In this document: positions 1-9,554 of the stretch, piece after piece
Position numbering within the stretch: position 1 is the stretch's first letter
How the letters are laid out: every line of letters starts with the position of its first letter
Source: Acidocella sp.
GTDB lineage: Bacteria > Pseudomonadota > Alphaproteobacteria > Acetobacterales > Acetobacteraceae
DNA: 52,798 nt
Direction: 5' to 3'
Assembly (NCBI GenBank): GCA_027451225.1
Contig: DAIDJU010000155.1
Coordinates: forward strand, 1 to 52,798
The notes under the pieces: model-generated
The model's database searches: none
The model's input: the letters and a program-made list of their open reading frames with translations, nothing else
Told to the model about the DNA's origin: nothing
Position numbers and translations under genes: made by a program

Positions 1-2806
1 GCGGCAGCAGATGCTGCAACTCGGACACGTAGAAAATCGCCATTTCCGTCGCGATGCCCACGATCATCACCATGCCCATCAGCGCCGTGATGTTGAGCTC
101 CAGCCCGGTGACGTAAAGCCCGGTGAACACCGCCGTGGTGGAAAGCAGCGACGTACAGATGACCGCCGCCACCCAGATGAAACGTTCATACAGGAACAGC
201 AGCAGAATGAACTCCGCCAGAAGCGCGGCCATGAACACGCGGGCGAGCCCGGCGAAGGCGATCTGCTGCTGCTGGTAAAGCCCGCCCAGCGTGTAGGTCA
301 CCCCTGGCCCCAGCACGCCGGGCTTGGCCAACGCCGCGCGCACATCCGCGATGCCCGCCCCCAGCCCCCGCCCGGTCAGGCGCGCCGTCACGTCCACGAT
401 CTGCTGTAAATTCTCGCGGGTAATCTCGGGCTGGCCGGAGATGGTGGTGAAGCTGGCGATGCTGCCCAACGGCACCAGCGCGCCCGCGGGCGTGGCGATG
501 GGCAGCGCCTTCAGCTCGTCGCTATTGATCCGCGCCGCATCGGGCAGGCGCACGCGCACGCCGATGAGCTGCTGCGTCCCCTCATATTGCGTCGCCACCG
601 TGCCGGTCATTTCCGTCTGCACCGTGGCGGCGATTTTCGCGGGGTCGAGCCCAAGGGCCGCCGCGCGCACCGGGTCCACGGTGATGTCGATCGCATCGCC
701 CGCCGGGATAATGCCGTCATCGACCGAGTCCACGCCCTGGATGCCGCCAATCGCCCCCGCCACACGCCCCGCCGTGGCGTCGAGTTCCGCCGTGTCGGGC
801 CCTGCGAGTTTGATCTCGATCGGCTGCGGCACGCCGGTGAGGTCGCCGATCTCATCGCCCATCAGCTGGTGCGGGTCGATCTGCACGCCCGGCACCTTGG
901 CGGTGATCTGGGCGCTAATCCGGTTCATTACCACATCAATCAGCGGACGCTGTGCGAGCGGCACCAGGCGGATCACGAAATCCCCCTTGTTGGACTCAGC
1001 CAGATCGCCGCCAAACCCTCCGCCCGCGCGCATCGAGTAACTGGCCACCGCCGGGTCCTGGCGCAGAATGGCCTCGATCTCTCCCATCTCCCGCTCGGTC
1101 TCGGCCAGCGAGGTTCCGGGCGCTGTGAGGTAATCCAGCACGAAGCCGCCCTCATCGAGATTGGGCATGAAGCCCGTCTGCACATTGCGGTAGGAGAGAA
1201 ACCCCGCCCCCAGCAGCAGCATGACGGGCAGCGCCAGCAGCGCCGGGCGGCGGAACAAGGCCGCCAGCAAACGGCCATGCAGGTGGAAGAGCCTGCCCGC
1301 GCGGTTAAGGCCCGGATCCTTCCAGCGGTTGAAATCGATCAGGCCCCCCGCCAGCAGCGGCACGGCCAAAGCGGTGAGCGCCCAGGAGGCGATGAGCGTG
1401 GCCGCCATGGTCAACGAGAGCGCCTTGAAGAACGCCCCGGTAACGCCGGAGAGAAAGCCGAGCGGCGCGAAAACGATGAGCGTGGCGGCGGAGGAGCCGG
1501 TGAGCGGACGGAAGAATTCCGCCCCCGCGTTCAGCACCCAGAGCCGCCCCTCCTGCTGCTCGCCGCCCGTGCTGCGCCGGGCGATATGCTCGATCATCAC
1601 GATCACATCGTCGATCACCAGCCCGACCGAGGCGGCGATGCCCCCCAGCGTCATGATGTTGAAGCCGAGCCCGAACAGCGAGAGCACGAGAATGGCGGCC
1701 GCCAGCGCGGCGGGCACGATGGTGACCGCCAGCAAGGTGATGCGCCAGCTGCGCAGAAAGACGAACAGCACCACGGCGGCCAGCACCATGCCGATGAGAA
1801 TGGCATCCCGCACCGAGGCCGCGGCGGCCAGCACCAGCGTGCTCTGGTCGTACCATTTGCTCAGCGTCACCCCAGGCGGCAACCGGGGCGCGAACCCCGC
1901 CAGCGCCTGGGTCACCGCCTGTGCCGCGGCCACCATGCTGGAGCCCGGCTGCTGGTAGAGCAGCAGGGTGACGGCGCGCTTGCCGTCGGCGTCCACGCCC
2001 AGGAATTGCGGCACCACGCCCATGTGCACATCGGCCACATCGGCAAGCCGCACCACGCCGGAGGGCCCGGCGCGCAGCACGGTGTTGCGCACATCGTCCT
2101 GGCCATGGAAGCTGTTATTGGCCATCAGCAGATAAAGCAGCTCATGGTCTTCCACCCGCCCCACGGCCTGCAAGGTGTTGGCGGCGTTGAGCGCGTTCAC
2201 CAGATCGTCCAGCGTGAGATGATACGCGGCCAAGCGGCGCGGGTCGGCCTCCACCTCCACTTCCCCCGTATCGCCGCCCTGCACCTGCGCGCGCGCGATG
2301 CCGGGCAGACCGGAGAGCAGCGGCACGATCTGGTAGGTGGCGAGGTTTTGCAGCTTCGTCTGGCTAACCGTGGGCGAGGTCAGCGCATAGGCCATGAATG
2401 GGAACACCGTGGGCGACATGCGCAGCACGGTATAGCTCACCCCGCGCGGCAGGGCGCCGAGGCTCTGCGCCATCGCCGCGTTCACGCCCAGCGTGGCGGC
2501 GGTCATATTCGTGCCCCAGGCGAAATCCACCGTGAGCTGGGCTGAGCCGCGCGAGGTGGTGGAGATTACATCCACCACGCCCGGCACGGCGCGGATGGCC
2601 TGCTCCACCGGCTGGGTGGTTTGCAGCACCATCTGCCCGGCGGGCTGGCTCCCGGCCTCGATATTGATGCGCACGCGGGGGAAGGAGGCATCCGGGTACA
2701 GGCCGATCGGCAGCGAGATGGCGGCGGCAATGCCCGCGACGGCCAGCGCCAGCGCCAGCGTGAGAACGGAGCGCCGATGCCGGTCCAGCCAGGGAACGAT
2801 GCTCAC
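1..2806 (-). CDS. RND efflux permease, 3' end cut by window edge
   Basis: Inner-membrane proton-driven pump of a tripartite drug-type efflux system. The frame opens at a GTG (2806-2804) overlapping the stop of the adaptor gene by 4 bp and stays open for about 935 codons to the window edge. It starts MSIVPWLDRHRRSVLTLALA, followed by a first membrane helix and the periplasmic porter region with a PGV motif. Later come DVIVMIEHIARR, typical of the RND central helix 4 region, and a second porter repeat. The last visible residues (MGMVMIVGIATEMAIFYVSE) match the helix 10-11 region, so only roughly 100 residues should be missing. It resembles HAE-type multidrug pumps more than metal pumps, but the substrate is unknown. 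It lies downstream of its adaptor and outer-membrane genes on the same strand. Confidence 0.93.
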   Translation of the reverse strand, partial: MSIVPWLDRHRRSVLTLALALAVAGIAAAISLPIGLYPDASFPRVRINIEAGSQPAGQMVLQTTQPVEQAIRAVPGVVDVISTTSRGSAQLTVDFAWGTNMTAATLGVNAAMAQSLGALPRGVSYTVLRMSPTVFPFMAYALTSPTVSQTKLQNLATYQIVPLLSGLPGIARAQVQGGDTGEVEVEADPRRLAAYHLTLDDLVNALNAANTLQAVGRVEDHELLYLLMANNSFHGQDDVRNTVLRAGPSGVVRLADVADVHMGVVPQFLGVDADGKRAVTLLLYQQPGSSMVAAAQAVTQALAGFAPRLPPGVTLSKWYDQSTLVLAAAASVRDAILIGMVLAAVVLFVFLRSWRITLLAVTIVPAALAAAILVLSLFGLGFNIMTLGGIAASVGLVIDDVIVMIEHIARRSTGGEQQEGRLWVLNAGAEFFRPLTGSSAATLIVFAPLGFLSGVTGAFFKALSLTMAATLIASWALTALAVPLLAGGLIDFNRWKDPGLNRAGRLFHLHGRLLAALFRRPALLALPVMLLLGAGFLSYRNVQTGFMPNLDEGGFVLDYLTAPGTSLAETEREMGEIEAILRQDPAVASYSMRAGGGFGGDLAESNKGDFVIRLVPLAQRPLIDVVMNRISAQITAKVPGVQIDPHQLMGDEIGDLTGVPQPIEIKLAGPDTAELDATAGRVAGAIGGIQGVDSVDDGIIPAGDAIDITVDPVRAAALGLDPAKIAATVQTEMTGTVATQYEGTQQLIGVRVRLPDAARINSDELKALPIATPAGALVPLGSIASFTTISGQPEITRENLQQIVDVTARLTGRGLGAGIADVRAALAKPGVLGPGVTYTLGGLYQQQQIAFAGLARVFMAALLAEFILLLFLYERFIWVAAVICTSLLSTTAVFTGLYVTGLELNITALMGMVMIVGIATEMAIFYVSELQHLLP

Positions 2807-3849
2807 TTGCCCCCCTGCACCGTGGCGGCCATGCCGTCCGAGAGCTGATACGCGCCAATGGTGGCGAGCTTCATGGCCGGGTCGAGCCCCGGGGCCAGCA
2901 CCACATTGTCGCCTTCCGCCTCCAGCACCCGCACCGCCGCGCGATGCGCCACGTTATGGGCGTCGAGCAGATAGACATAATCGCCCTGCTCGTCGTTCAG
3001 CACGGCCCTGCGGGGCACGAGATAGCCGGTCACGCTGCCGGTGAGAATGGACGCCGACACCGGCTCCCCCAACGCGGCATTGCCCTGGGGCTGCAACACG
3101 ACATCGACCAGCCCCGTCTGCGGGTCCAGCATGGCCGCGCGCTGCACCACCGTGGCGGCAAGCCGCGCGCCGCCATTGAGCAAGGTGAGCGTGGCCGCAT
3201 CGCCAGGCCGCACGCTTTGCGCATCGGCCTCCGGCAGGCCGATGAGCGCGGTCAGCCCGCTGGTCGCGGCCAGCTTCAGCGCCACCGCGCCGGCTGGCTG
3301 CACGCCGCCCGGCGTCAGGGCGATTGCCGTCACGGTTCCCGCGAAGGGCGCGTTTAGAATCCGGTTCTCACCCACGCCCGCCTTGTGCAACGCCGCGAGG
3401 GCGGCTTTCGCGTCATCCAGCGCCTGCGTCGCGGCGGCGAGGTCGGCCAGGGTCGCCAGATGTTGCGGCAGCAGCGCCGCCACATGGTCGTGCTGGGCCT
3501 GGGCGGCGCGCATCGCGTCCTCCGCCTTGCGCCGGTCGGCAAGCGATTGCGGGTCCGGCGCCACCTGCGCCAGCGCCTGCCCCGCCGCCACGGCCTGCCC
3601 CGGATGCACCAGAAACCCGGTGACGATGCCCGGCGCCGTCAGGGCGATGTCCATCTCCGCCTGCCCGGCCACGATGCTCCCCCAGGCGCTGACATGCCGC
3701 GGCACGTCGCTCTGCGTCAGGGCGATCACGCTGACGGTGGCGCTGGGCGCGGCGGCATCGCCCACAGGATCGGCGGGGCGGACGACGAAATAAGCCAGGG
3801 CGGTAAGGCCGATCAGCGCCAATCCGGCAAGCAAAGGCGGTGTGTTCAT
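2803..3849 (-). CDS. RND efflux periplasmic adaptor (HlyD/MFP family)
   Basis: Membrane fusion protein (348 aa) joining the RND permease to the outer-membrane channel. An N-terminal membrane anchor (about residues 5-24) is followed by a barrel-sandwich half with LTAPGIVTGFLVHPGQ, a short Ala/Gln-rich alpha-hairpin (about 105-155), the second lipoyl half with NAPFAGTVTAIALTPGG, and beta-barrel and membrane-proximal domains. The ATG overlaps the upstream stop as ATGA (3846-3849) and the stop overlaps the permease GTG. This translational coupling supports one complex. The short hairpin is usual for RND adaptors. Substrate is not predictable. Confidence 0.93.
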   Translation of the reverse strand: MNTPPLLAGLALIGLTALAYFVVRPADPVGDAAAPSATVSVIALTQSDVPRHVSAWGSIVAGQAEMDIALTAPGIVTGFLVHPGQAVAAGQALAQVAPDPQSLADRRKAEDAMRAAQAQHDHVAALLPQHLATLADLAAATQALDDAKAALAALHKAGVGENRILNAPFAGTVTAIALTPGGVQPAGAVALKLAATSGLTALIGLPEADAQSVRPGDAATLTLLNGGARLAATVVQRAAMLDPQTGLVDVVLQPQGNAALGEPVSASILTGSVTGYLVPRRAVLNDEQGDYVYLLDAHNVAHRAAVRVLEAEGDNVVLAPGLDPAMKLATIGAYQLSDGMAATVQGGK

Positions 3850-5183
3850 GAGGACAAATCCTTCGGGGCGGCAGCCAGCGGCGGCAGGCCAACCCCCAAC
3901 AATGTAACGAGCGAGATTTCCGCGCTTTGCAGCTGGGCCTCCAGGCCGATGGCGGCGCGCTCCCGCTCCCCGGCCGTGGATTGCAGATTGGCCAGGGCCG
4001 TGGCGCTGATCTGCCCCCCGGCGAAGGCCGTGCGGGCGGATTGCGCCATGGCGGCGGCCTGCGCCGCCTGGCTCCGGGCGGTGGCGGCCTGGGGGCGCAG
4101 CAGCATGATATTGGCGTAAAGCGCACGCGCCCCGCCCTCGGCACTGGCCAGCGCCGCCGCGTATTGGGCGGCCAGCGCCGCGCGTGTCGCCTTGGCGGCG
4201 GCAATGCCCGCGCGGTTGCGGTTGAACAGCGGCAAGGTGAGGCTCACCTGCGGCCCGCCGGAGAGAATGCCCGAAGTATCGCGCCCATAATTCCCCCCGA
4301 CGCCGATGGGCAGAAACTGGGCGAGGATGGCGGAGCGCAACCGGGCATCGGCCTGGGTATAGCCATAGCGCAGGGCGATGAGATCCGGCCGGCGCTGCGC
4401 CAGCGTGGCCAGAGCGGGGGCGATGTCCTCCGGCGGCGGCGGGGCGATGGGGGCGGCGAGTGGGATCGAGACACCCGGCTCCAGGCCAAGCAGCGCGTCG
4501 AGTTGGTCGCGGTCATGCGCCTCGGTCTGCTGCGCGGTATCGAACGCCGATTGCCCGGCCGCCAGCGCCCCCAGGCTCGCGGCGGCGTCGTTCATCGTCA
4601 GGTTATGCTGGGCGATCTGCGCCTGGGTGGCGTCGTTCACCGCTGTCAGCACCGTCACATCGTCGCGCAGGCTGGCGGTTGTGGCGGCATCGGCCCGCAG
4701 GGTCACGGCCAGCTGCTCCGCCTGCGACGCCACCTGCCATTCCTGCCACAGAACCCCGGCATCCACCTGCGCCAGCCCCGCCTTGGCCGCCGCGCGGTCC
4801 GCCCGGTAGGTGATGAGCGCGCCGACATCCTGCATGAACCCGGCGCTGAGGGAAGACATGCTCCCCGGCCCGCCGAGCAAGGCATCGAACCCGCCAGTGA
4901 TGGTTGGGTCCGGCGGCAGGCCGGCGCTCAGCAGATCGGCGGCGGAGATGTTATGCTGCGCCCGGGCGGCGGCCAGATCGGGGTCGTTGAGCACGGCCAG
5001 GGCCGCCACATCCCGCAAAGCGAGCGGCTGGGCGGTGGAGATTATGCCGCCATCCGGCATCGTGTGGCGCAGCGCCGCCAAACCGGCCTGCAACGGCGGC
5101 GCGGCCGGCAAGGGCGCAGACCGGTAGGAGGCGCAGGCCGTGAGGCTTGTGGCAAGGGCCAGAAAGGGCAGGATGAACCGCAT
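3846..5183 (-). CDS. Outer membrane efflux lipoprotein (NodT/TolC family)
   Basis: Outer-membrane channel of the efflux system and first gene of the operon. I chose the ATG at 5183 because a GGAGG sits 5 nt upstream and the product then starts with a clean lipoprotein signal, MRFILPFLALATSLTAC, with lipobox LTAC. In-frame starts at 5195 and 5228 lack good spacing. The 445-residue product has two OEP repeats rich in Ala/Gln/Glu coiled-coil sequence, and an LRSAILAQFLPIGVGGNYG stretch typical of TolC relatives. The stop overlaps the adaptor ATG by 4 bp. It is transcribed divergently from the two-component genes at 5289. Confidence 0.9.
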   Translation of the reverse strand: MRFILPFLALATSLTACASYRSAPLPAAPPLQAGLAALRHTMPDGGIISTAQPLALRDVAALAVLNDPDLAAARAQHNISAADLLSAGLPPDPTITGGFDALLGGPGSMSSLSAGFMQDVGALITYRADRAAAKAGLAQVDAGVLWQEWQVASQAEQLAVTLRADAATTASLRDDVTVLTAVNDATQAQIAQHNLTMNDAAASLGALAAGQSAFDTAQQTEAHDRDQLDALLGLEPGVSIPLAAPIAPPPPEDIAPALATLAQRRPDLIALRYGYTQADARLRSAILAQFLPIGVGGNYGRDTSGILSGGPQVSLTLPLFNRNRAGIAAAKATRAALAAQYAAALASAEGGARALYANIMLLRPQAATARSQAAQAAAMAQSARTAFAGGQISATALANLQSTAGERERAAIGLEAQLQSAEISLVTLLGVGLPPLAAAPKDLSS

Positions 5184-5288
5184 GAATGCCTCCATGCCTC
5201 CACCACCTTGCCCAAAGGATGGCGCCAAGCTTGTTAAAAATTAATGTTAGGCCGCGCATTGTCCCATAAATTTTGCTAGCTGTGAAAC
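5184..5288. promoter_or_regulatory. Divergent control region, efflux operon / two-component pair
   Basis: 105 bp between the minus-strand efflux operon and the plus-strand regulator gene. An AT-rich core holds TGTTA twice as direct repeats (5232-5236 and 5245-5249, 13 bp start to start) inside GTTAAAAATTAATGTTAG. Direct repeats are the usual target of OmpR-type regulators, so this may be the site of the adjacent response regulator. No strong -35/-10 pair was identified. Confidence 0.4.
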
Positions 5289-5963
5289 ATGCGCATTTTG
5301 CTGATCGAGGATGACGCGAAGGCCGCCGCGCATCTGTGCCAGGGGCTGGCCCCGGAAGGGCATGAAGTCCAGGTGGCGCCCGATGGCCGCGCCGGGCTGC
5401 TGGCCGCCGCCGCCGGCGGGTTCGATATTCTGATCATTGACCGCATGCTGCCGGGGCTGGATGGCCTGTCCCTGCTGCGCACCCTCCGTGGCGCTGGCGT
5501 GCAGACGCCAGCCCTGTTCCTCACCGCGCTCGGCGGGCTGGACGACCGGCTGGAAGGCCTGCGCGCCGGGGGCGATGATTATCTCGTGAAGCCCTTCGCC
5601 ATGGCGGAACTCGCCGCGCGGGTGGCGGCACTTTCCCGCCGCAACGCCGCCCCGCCCAAAACCACGAAGCTGCGCATCGCCGACCTCGCACTCGACCGGA
5701 TCACCCGGACGGTCTGGCGCGGGGGACGCAAGATCGAGCTCAAGCCCCGCGAATACGAGGTGCTGGAATATCTGATGCTGCGCCCTGGCCAGGTGGTCAC
5801 GCGCACCATGCTGCTGGAGGATGTCTGGGGCTTCCATTTCGTGCCGCAGACCAGCCTGGTCGAAGCGCATATCAGCCGGCTGCGCGGCAAGGTGGACCAC
5901 GGCTTCTCCCCCGCCCTCATCCATACCTACCGGGGGGCCGGCTATAAAATCGATGCGGCTTGA
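5289..5963 (+). CDS. OmpR-family response regulator
   Basis: Two-component DNA-binding regulator (224 aa). The receiver domain (1-115) has the acidic pair E7/D8/D9, phospho-acceptor D51 in DILIIDRMLPGLDG, T79 and K101 (in LVKPF). The C-terminal winged-helix domain (about 125-222) has the ELKPREYEVLEYLMLRPGQ and VEAHISRLRGK segments typical of OmpR/PhoB proteins. Its stop overlaps the kinase start by 11 bp, so the pair is co-translated. It is divergent from a tripartite RND operon, which suggests, without proving, that it controls that operon in response to an envelope or toxic signal. Confidence 0.95.
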   Translation: MRILLIEDDAKAAAHLCQGLAPEGHEVQVAPDGRAGLLAAAAGGFDILIIDRMLPGLDGLSLLRTLRGAGVQTPALFLTALGGLDDRLEGLRAGGDDYLVKPFAMAELAARVAALSRRNAAPPKTTKLRIADLALDRITRTVWRGGRKIELKPREYEVLEYLMLRPGQVVTRTMLLEDVWGFHFVPQTSLVEAHISRLRGKVDHGFSPALIHTYRGAGYKIDAA

Positions 5964-7377
5964 AACGCTCCGCCACCAGTTCTTGCGCATCTCCGGCGTC
6001 CGCTTGGCGCTGCGCAGCCTGGTGCTTTCGCTTGGCGGGGCGTGCCTGGTCTTTGTCATCATCCACCATGCGGCGGAATCCACCTGGCGCGGGCAGATCG
6101 ACGCGAATGTCTCCGGCGCGCTGACCGACCTGCTCGGCGATCTGCATGCCAACCATCAAGGCTTGGCCGGGAATGTCCGCACGACGATGGCCGAGGGGAA
6201 TGGCCTGTTCTACGCCGCCCTGGCCCCCGACGGCACATGGGAGGCCGGGAATTTTCACCTCACCGCCCCGGCCGCCGCGCGCTGGAACGGCCTGCAAACC
6301 CTGCTCACGCGCGATGGACTCAGCCTGCCGCCACGGGTGGAAGCGGTGCGCGGCACGGCGATGCGCCTGCCCGATGGCGAGCGCCTGTTCATCGCCGCCG
6401 ACGCCACCGCCCTGCGCAGCCTGGATCAGCTGATCTCACGCTCCTTCCTGTCGGTGTTCGGCACGATCATGGCGCTCGGCTTGCTTGGCAGCTACCTGGC
6501 GGCCCGCACGGTGCAGCGGCGGGTCGATGGCTTCGCCACCACGATCCGCACGATCATGGAGGGCGACCTCTCGCGCCGGATCGAACTCAGCGGCAGCGGG
6601 GACGAATTCGACCGTCTCGCCGCCGGGATGAACGCCATGCTTCAGCGCATCCAGGAGCTGATGGACAATCTGCGGCAGGTCACCAACGACATCTCGCACG
6701 ATTTACGCTCGCCTTTGGCGCGGCTGCGCGAGCATCTGGAACTCTCCCGCGCCCGCTTCACCGCGCCGGAACTGACGGAAATGTTCGACGAGGCGCTAAA
6801 CCAGACCGATCAGGCCCTTGGCATCTTTGCCGCCATGCTGCGCGTCGCGGAGGTGGAGGCCGGGGCGCGGCGAGCCTGTTTCGGCATGGTGGAACTCTCG
6901 CCGCTGCTGACCATGTTGGCGGAGAGCTATGAACCCGCTTTCGAGGGCAATGGCATCGCTATTGAAACGGCCATCGCCCCTGGCCTCACGCTATTGGGCG
7001 ACAAGGAGCTGCTCACCCAGCTTTTTGCGAATCTGCTCGACAATATCATGCTGCATGCCGAAGGCACATCCCGCGTGGAGATCCGCGCGGCTCAATCGGG
7101 CGCGAGGATCGAGATCAGCATCACCGATAATGGCTGCGGCATCGCCACCGGGCAAAGAACCAGCGTGATGCAGCGCTTTGTCCGGCTTGAAGCCTCCCGG
7201 CATCGCCCCGGCTACGGGCTTGGCCTGCCGCTCGCCGCGGCCATCGCCAGCCTGCATGGCGGAGAGATCAGGCTGGAAGACAACCGGCCGGGGCTGGAAA
7301 TACGCATCCTCCTGCCTCGCCCCCGCCAAGCATCCCGGCACGAGCTGGGGCGCCACGCCCCCCTGGCCGGCCCGTAA
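5953..7377 (+). CDS. Membrane sensor histidine kinase (HAMP, HisKA, HATPase)
   Basis: Partner kinase of the upstream regulator (474 aa). ATG 5953 lies inside the regulator's end. It has TM1 at about 18-38, a periplasmic sensor of roughly 115 residues without a recognised fold, TM2 at about 163-183, a HAMP linker, and a HisKA domain with phospho-acceptor H249 in NDISHDLRSPLARLREHLE. The ATPase domain has an N-box (NLLDNIMLHA), a G1 box (DNGCGI) and a G2 box (GYGLGLPLA). The N-box has Met-Leu where Ala-Val is usual, a mild deviation. The C-terminus extends about 15 residues past the last beta strand. The gene ends 4 bp before the convergent EF-G-like gene. Confidence 0.93.
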   Translation: MRLETLRHQFLRISGVRLALRSLVLSLGGACLVFVIIHHAAESTWRGQIDANVSGALTDLLGDLHANHQGLAGNVRTTMAEGNGLFYAALAPDGTWEAGNFHLTAPAAARWNGLQTLLTRDGLSLPPRVEAVRGTAMRLPDGERLFIAADATALRSLDQLISRSFLSVFGTIMALGLLGSYLAARTVQRRVDGFATTIRTIMEGDLSRRIELSGSGDEFDRLAAGMNAMLQRIQELMDNLRQVTNDISHDLRSPLARLREHLELSRARFTAPELTEMFDEALNQTDQALGIFAAMLRVAEVEAGARRACFGMVELSPLLTMLAESYEPAFEGNGIAIETAIAPGLTLLGDKELLTQLFANLLDNIMLHAEGTSRVEIRAAQSGARIEISITDNGCGIATGQRTSVMQRFVRLEASRHRPGYGLGLPLAAAIASLHGGEIRLEDNRPGLEIRILLPRPRQASRHELGRHAPLAGP

Positions 7378-7381
7378 GACG

Positions 7382-9370
7382 CTACTGCGCCGCCTGCTTG
7401 ACCATGCGTTCCACCAGATGCGGCGCCGCCTCGGCCAGATGATCGAACTCATGCACGAACCCGCCCAGGCCGGCGGTCTGCGAGCGTAAATCCAGGATCA
7501 GCCGGTGCGTCTCGGTTTCGGGCAGCAGGGCCTGGGTTTCATCCCAGCCCGGCCAGCCGGGTTTTTCGCCATAGCCCAGGATCTGCCCGCGCTTACCCGT
7601 GAGCAGGCGCTGCACCGCGGCGGTATAGCTATTGGGCGCGCTTACCGTAACGCGATGAACCGGCTCCAGCAGCACCGGGTCGGCCTTGGCCAGCGCCTCG
7701 GCGATGCCGTTGCGCGTGGCGGTGCGGAAGGCCATGTCGGAACTGTCCACCGCGTGAAAGCCGCCATCGAGCAGCGTCACCGCCACATCCACCACCGGAT
7801 AGCCGAACGGCCCCCTGGCCATCGCCTCCTCGGCCGCCGCGGCCACCGCCGGGATATACTGCCGGGGCACCGCGCCGCCGGTAATGCGGTCGGCAAAGGC
7901 GAAGCCCTCGCCACGGGGGCGCGGGGCGATCTCCAGCTTCACATCGGCAAACTGGCCATGCCCGCCGGTCTGGCGCTTCAGGCGCGAATGTTCATGCACG
8001 GCAAGGCGAATGGTCTCCTTCAGCCGCAGCTTCGGCCGGGCGGTGTTCACGGCCAGCCCCCAGCCCTTGTTCAGCCGCTCCAGGGCATGGGCCAGATGCG
8101 TCTCGCCCTGCCCGGCCAGCAGCGTGTCGCCGGTTTCGGCGTCGCGCGTCAGGCTCAGCGCCGTGTCTTCCTCCAGCAGCTTGGCCAGGGCGGTGGAGAG
8201 GCGGACATCGTCCTTATGGTCGGGCACGCCGATGGCCAGGGCATAAACCGGCGGCGGCGCGGCCGGGAAGGCCAAGCTGCCCTGGGCATCGCCGAACACC
8301 GTGCCGGGCACCGCGCCATCCAACCGGCCCAGCGCCACCACCTCGCCCGCTTCCGCCTGCGGCCGTTTCTGCGCGTCGTTGCCCGGAAAGGCGAAGATAC
8401 CGCCCACGCGCATCTGCCCGTCGGCGGCGCCGTCGCGCAGCGGGCCACGCCAGATGCGCGCATAAGCAAGCTTGCCCGCCTGCCCGGCGTAAGAGACCTT
8501 GAACACCTGCACGAGCGGCGCGCCCTCTGGCGCGATGCCGTGGCGGAGGGCGGTTTGGGCGGCGTCCGGGGCGTCGTGACGCAGGGCCTTCCATAGCCGC
8601 AGCACGCCATTGCCGTGGGCGGCCGAACCAAACATCACCTCGGCCAGATTGCCCTCGCCCAGATCGTGCCGCAGATGCGCGAACAGTTCCGCCGCGCTCA
8701 CCGCCTCGCCGCCAATGACCTTCTCCAGCAAAGCGTCGTCGCGGTCGGCCAGCGTGTCCACCAGCGCGTCATGGGCCGCGTGCTCGTCAGCCTCGACGCC
8801 AGCCGGAACCGGGACCGCCTCGGAGGGTTGGCGCTCGCGGTAACGATAGGCGCGCTCGGAGACGAGATCGACATACCCGGCCACCCTGCCCTCCTCCACG
8901 ATCGGCAGTTGGCGGGTCACCAGCTTGGTCGAGGTCTCGGCCTGCAAGGCGGCGATGAGCGCGGCGGGCGGCACCGAAAGGGTATCGGCCTTGTTGATGA
9001 ACAGGATAAACGGCGTTCCCGCCGCCTCCAGCGCCGCGAAGGCCGGGCGCAGCGTCATGGCGCGGGCCGGGTCGGGCTCGGCCACCACCACCGCGATATC
9101 GGCCACCGCCAGGGCGGCGGCGGTCTCGGCCTGGAATTCGACGGAACCGGGGCAATCCAGCAACGCCCAATGGTCACCGAGGAAAGCGCAGTTCAGCAGC
9201 CTGGTCTCGGCGCCGGGCTCCGGGGGACGGCTATCCCCCGCATGGCGCAGCCGGGTGCCGGAAAGCTCCAGAAGCGCTTCGCACAGGCTGGTTTTGCCCC
9301 CGCCGTAAGGGCCAATAAGCGCGGCTGCGCGGGGGGCATGCAGGCCCGCATGGGTTTGGTTGCCAGACAT
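7382..9370 (-). CDS. Elongation factor G-like GTPase
   Basis: Translational-GTPase-fold protein (662 aa) of the EF-G-like group, often named FusA2 or EF-G homologue; its cellular role is not settled. G1 is unusual, GPYGGGKTSL, rather than the GHVDHGKTT form of true EF-G. G3 is DCPGS, where true EF-G has DTPGH, and G4 is NKAD. Domains II to V follow, including the domain IV segment with GHGQFADVKLEI and a C-terminal EF-G fold. I chose the start at MSGNQTH (9370-9368), 8-9 nt after a GGGAG. An earlier in-frame start at 9457 lacks one. The missing His in G3 argues against a standard translocase. Confidence 0.88.
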   Translation of the reverse strand: MSGNQTHAGLHAPRAAALIGPYGGGKTSLCEALLELSGTRLRHAGDSRPPEPGAETRLLNCAFLGDHWALLDCPGSVEFQAETAAALAVADIAVVVAEPDPARAMTLRPAFAALEAAGTPFILFINKADTLSVPPAALIAALQAETSTKLVTRQLPIVEEGRVAGYVDLVSERAYRYRERQPSEAVPVPAGVEADEHAAHDALVDTLADRDDALLEKVIGGEAVSAAELFAHLRHDLGEGNLAEVMFGSAAHGNGVLRLWKALRHDAPDAAQTALRHGIAPEGAPLVQVFKVSYAGQAGKLAYARIWRGPLRDGAADGQMRVGGIFAFPGNDAQKRPQAEAGEVVALGRLDGAVPGTVFGDAQGSLAFPAAPPPVYALAIGVPDHKDDVRLSTALAKLLEEDTALSLTRDAETGDTLLAGQGETHLAHALERLNKGWGLAVNTARPKLRLKETIRLAVHEHSRLKRQTGGHGQFADVKLEIAPRPRGEGFAFADRITGGAVPRQYIPAVAAAAEEAMARGPFGYPVVDVAVTLLDGGFHAVDSSDMAFRTATRNGIAEALAKADPVLLEPVHRVTVSAPNSYTAAVQRLLTGKRGQILGYGEKPGWPGWDETQALLPETETHRLILDLRSQTAGLGGFVHEFDHLAEAAPHLVERMVKQAAQ

Positions 9371-9554
9371 GGCATCGTGTCTCCCTGTTGAACCGGGATT
9401 GTTTTGACTGGCGTCCGGCACTGAGGCCTGCGCGGCGATGGCCATGAGGACCACCAATGCCCTCTTCCGCGGCGCAGCCTACGCCCGCTTGTGCGGATGC
9501 GCAATAAACACGTGGCGCCAGAGCAAAAACTGGGCGCGAAACGCTAAAAATATG

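Noticed and set aside
587-2545. 652-codon plus-strand open frame
   Set aside because: It lies antisense to the RND permease, which has clear family motifs. Its translation is Arg/His/Gly-rich low-complexity sequence typical of GC-rich shadow frames.
1-2806. Heavy-metal (CusA/CzcA) RND pump
   Set aside because: The visible helix 4 and 10 motifs look like drug-type pumps, and no metal-binding accessory proteins are adjacent.
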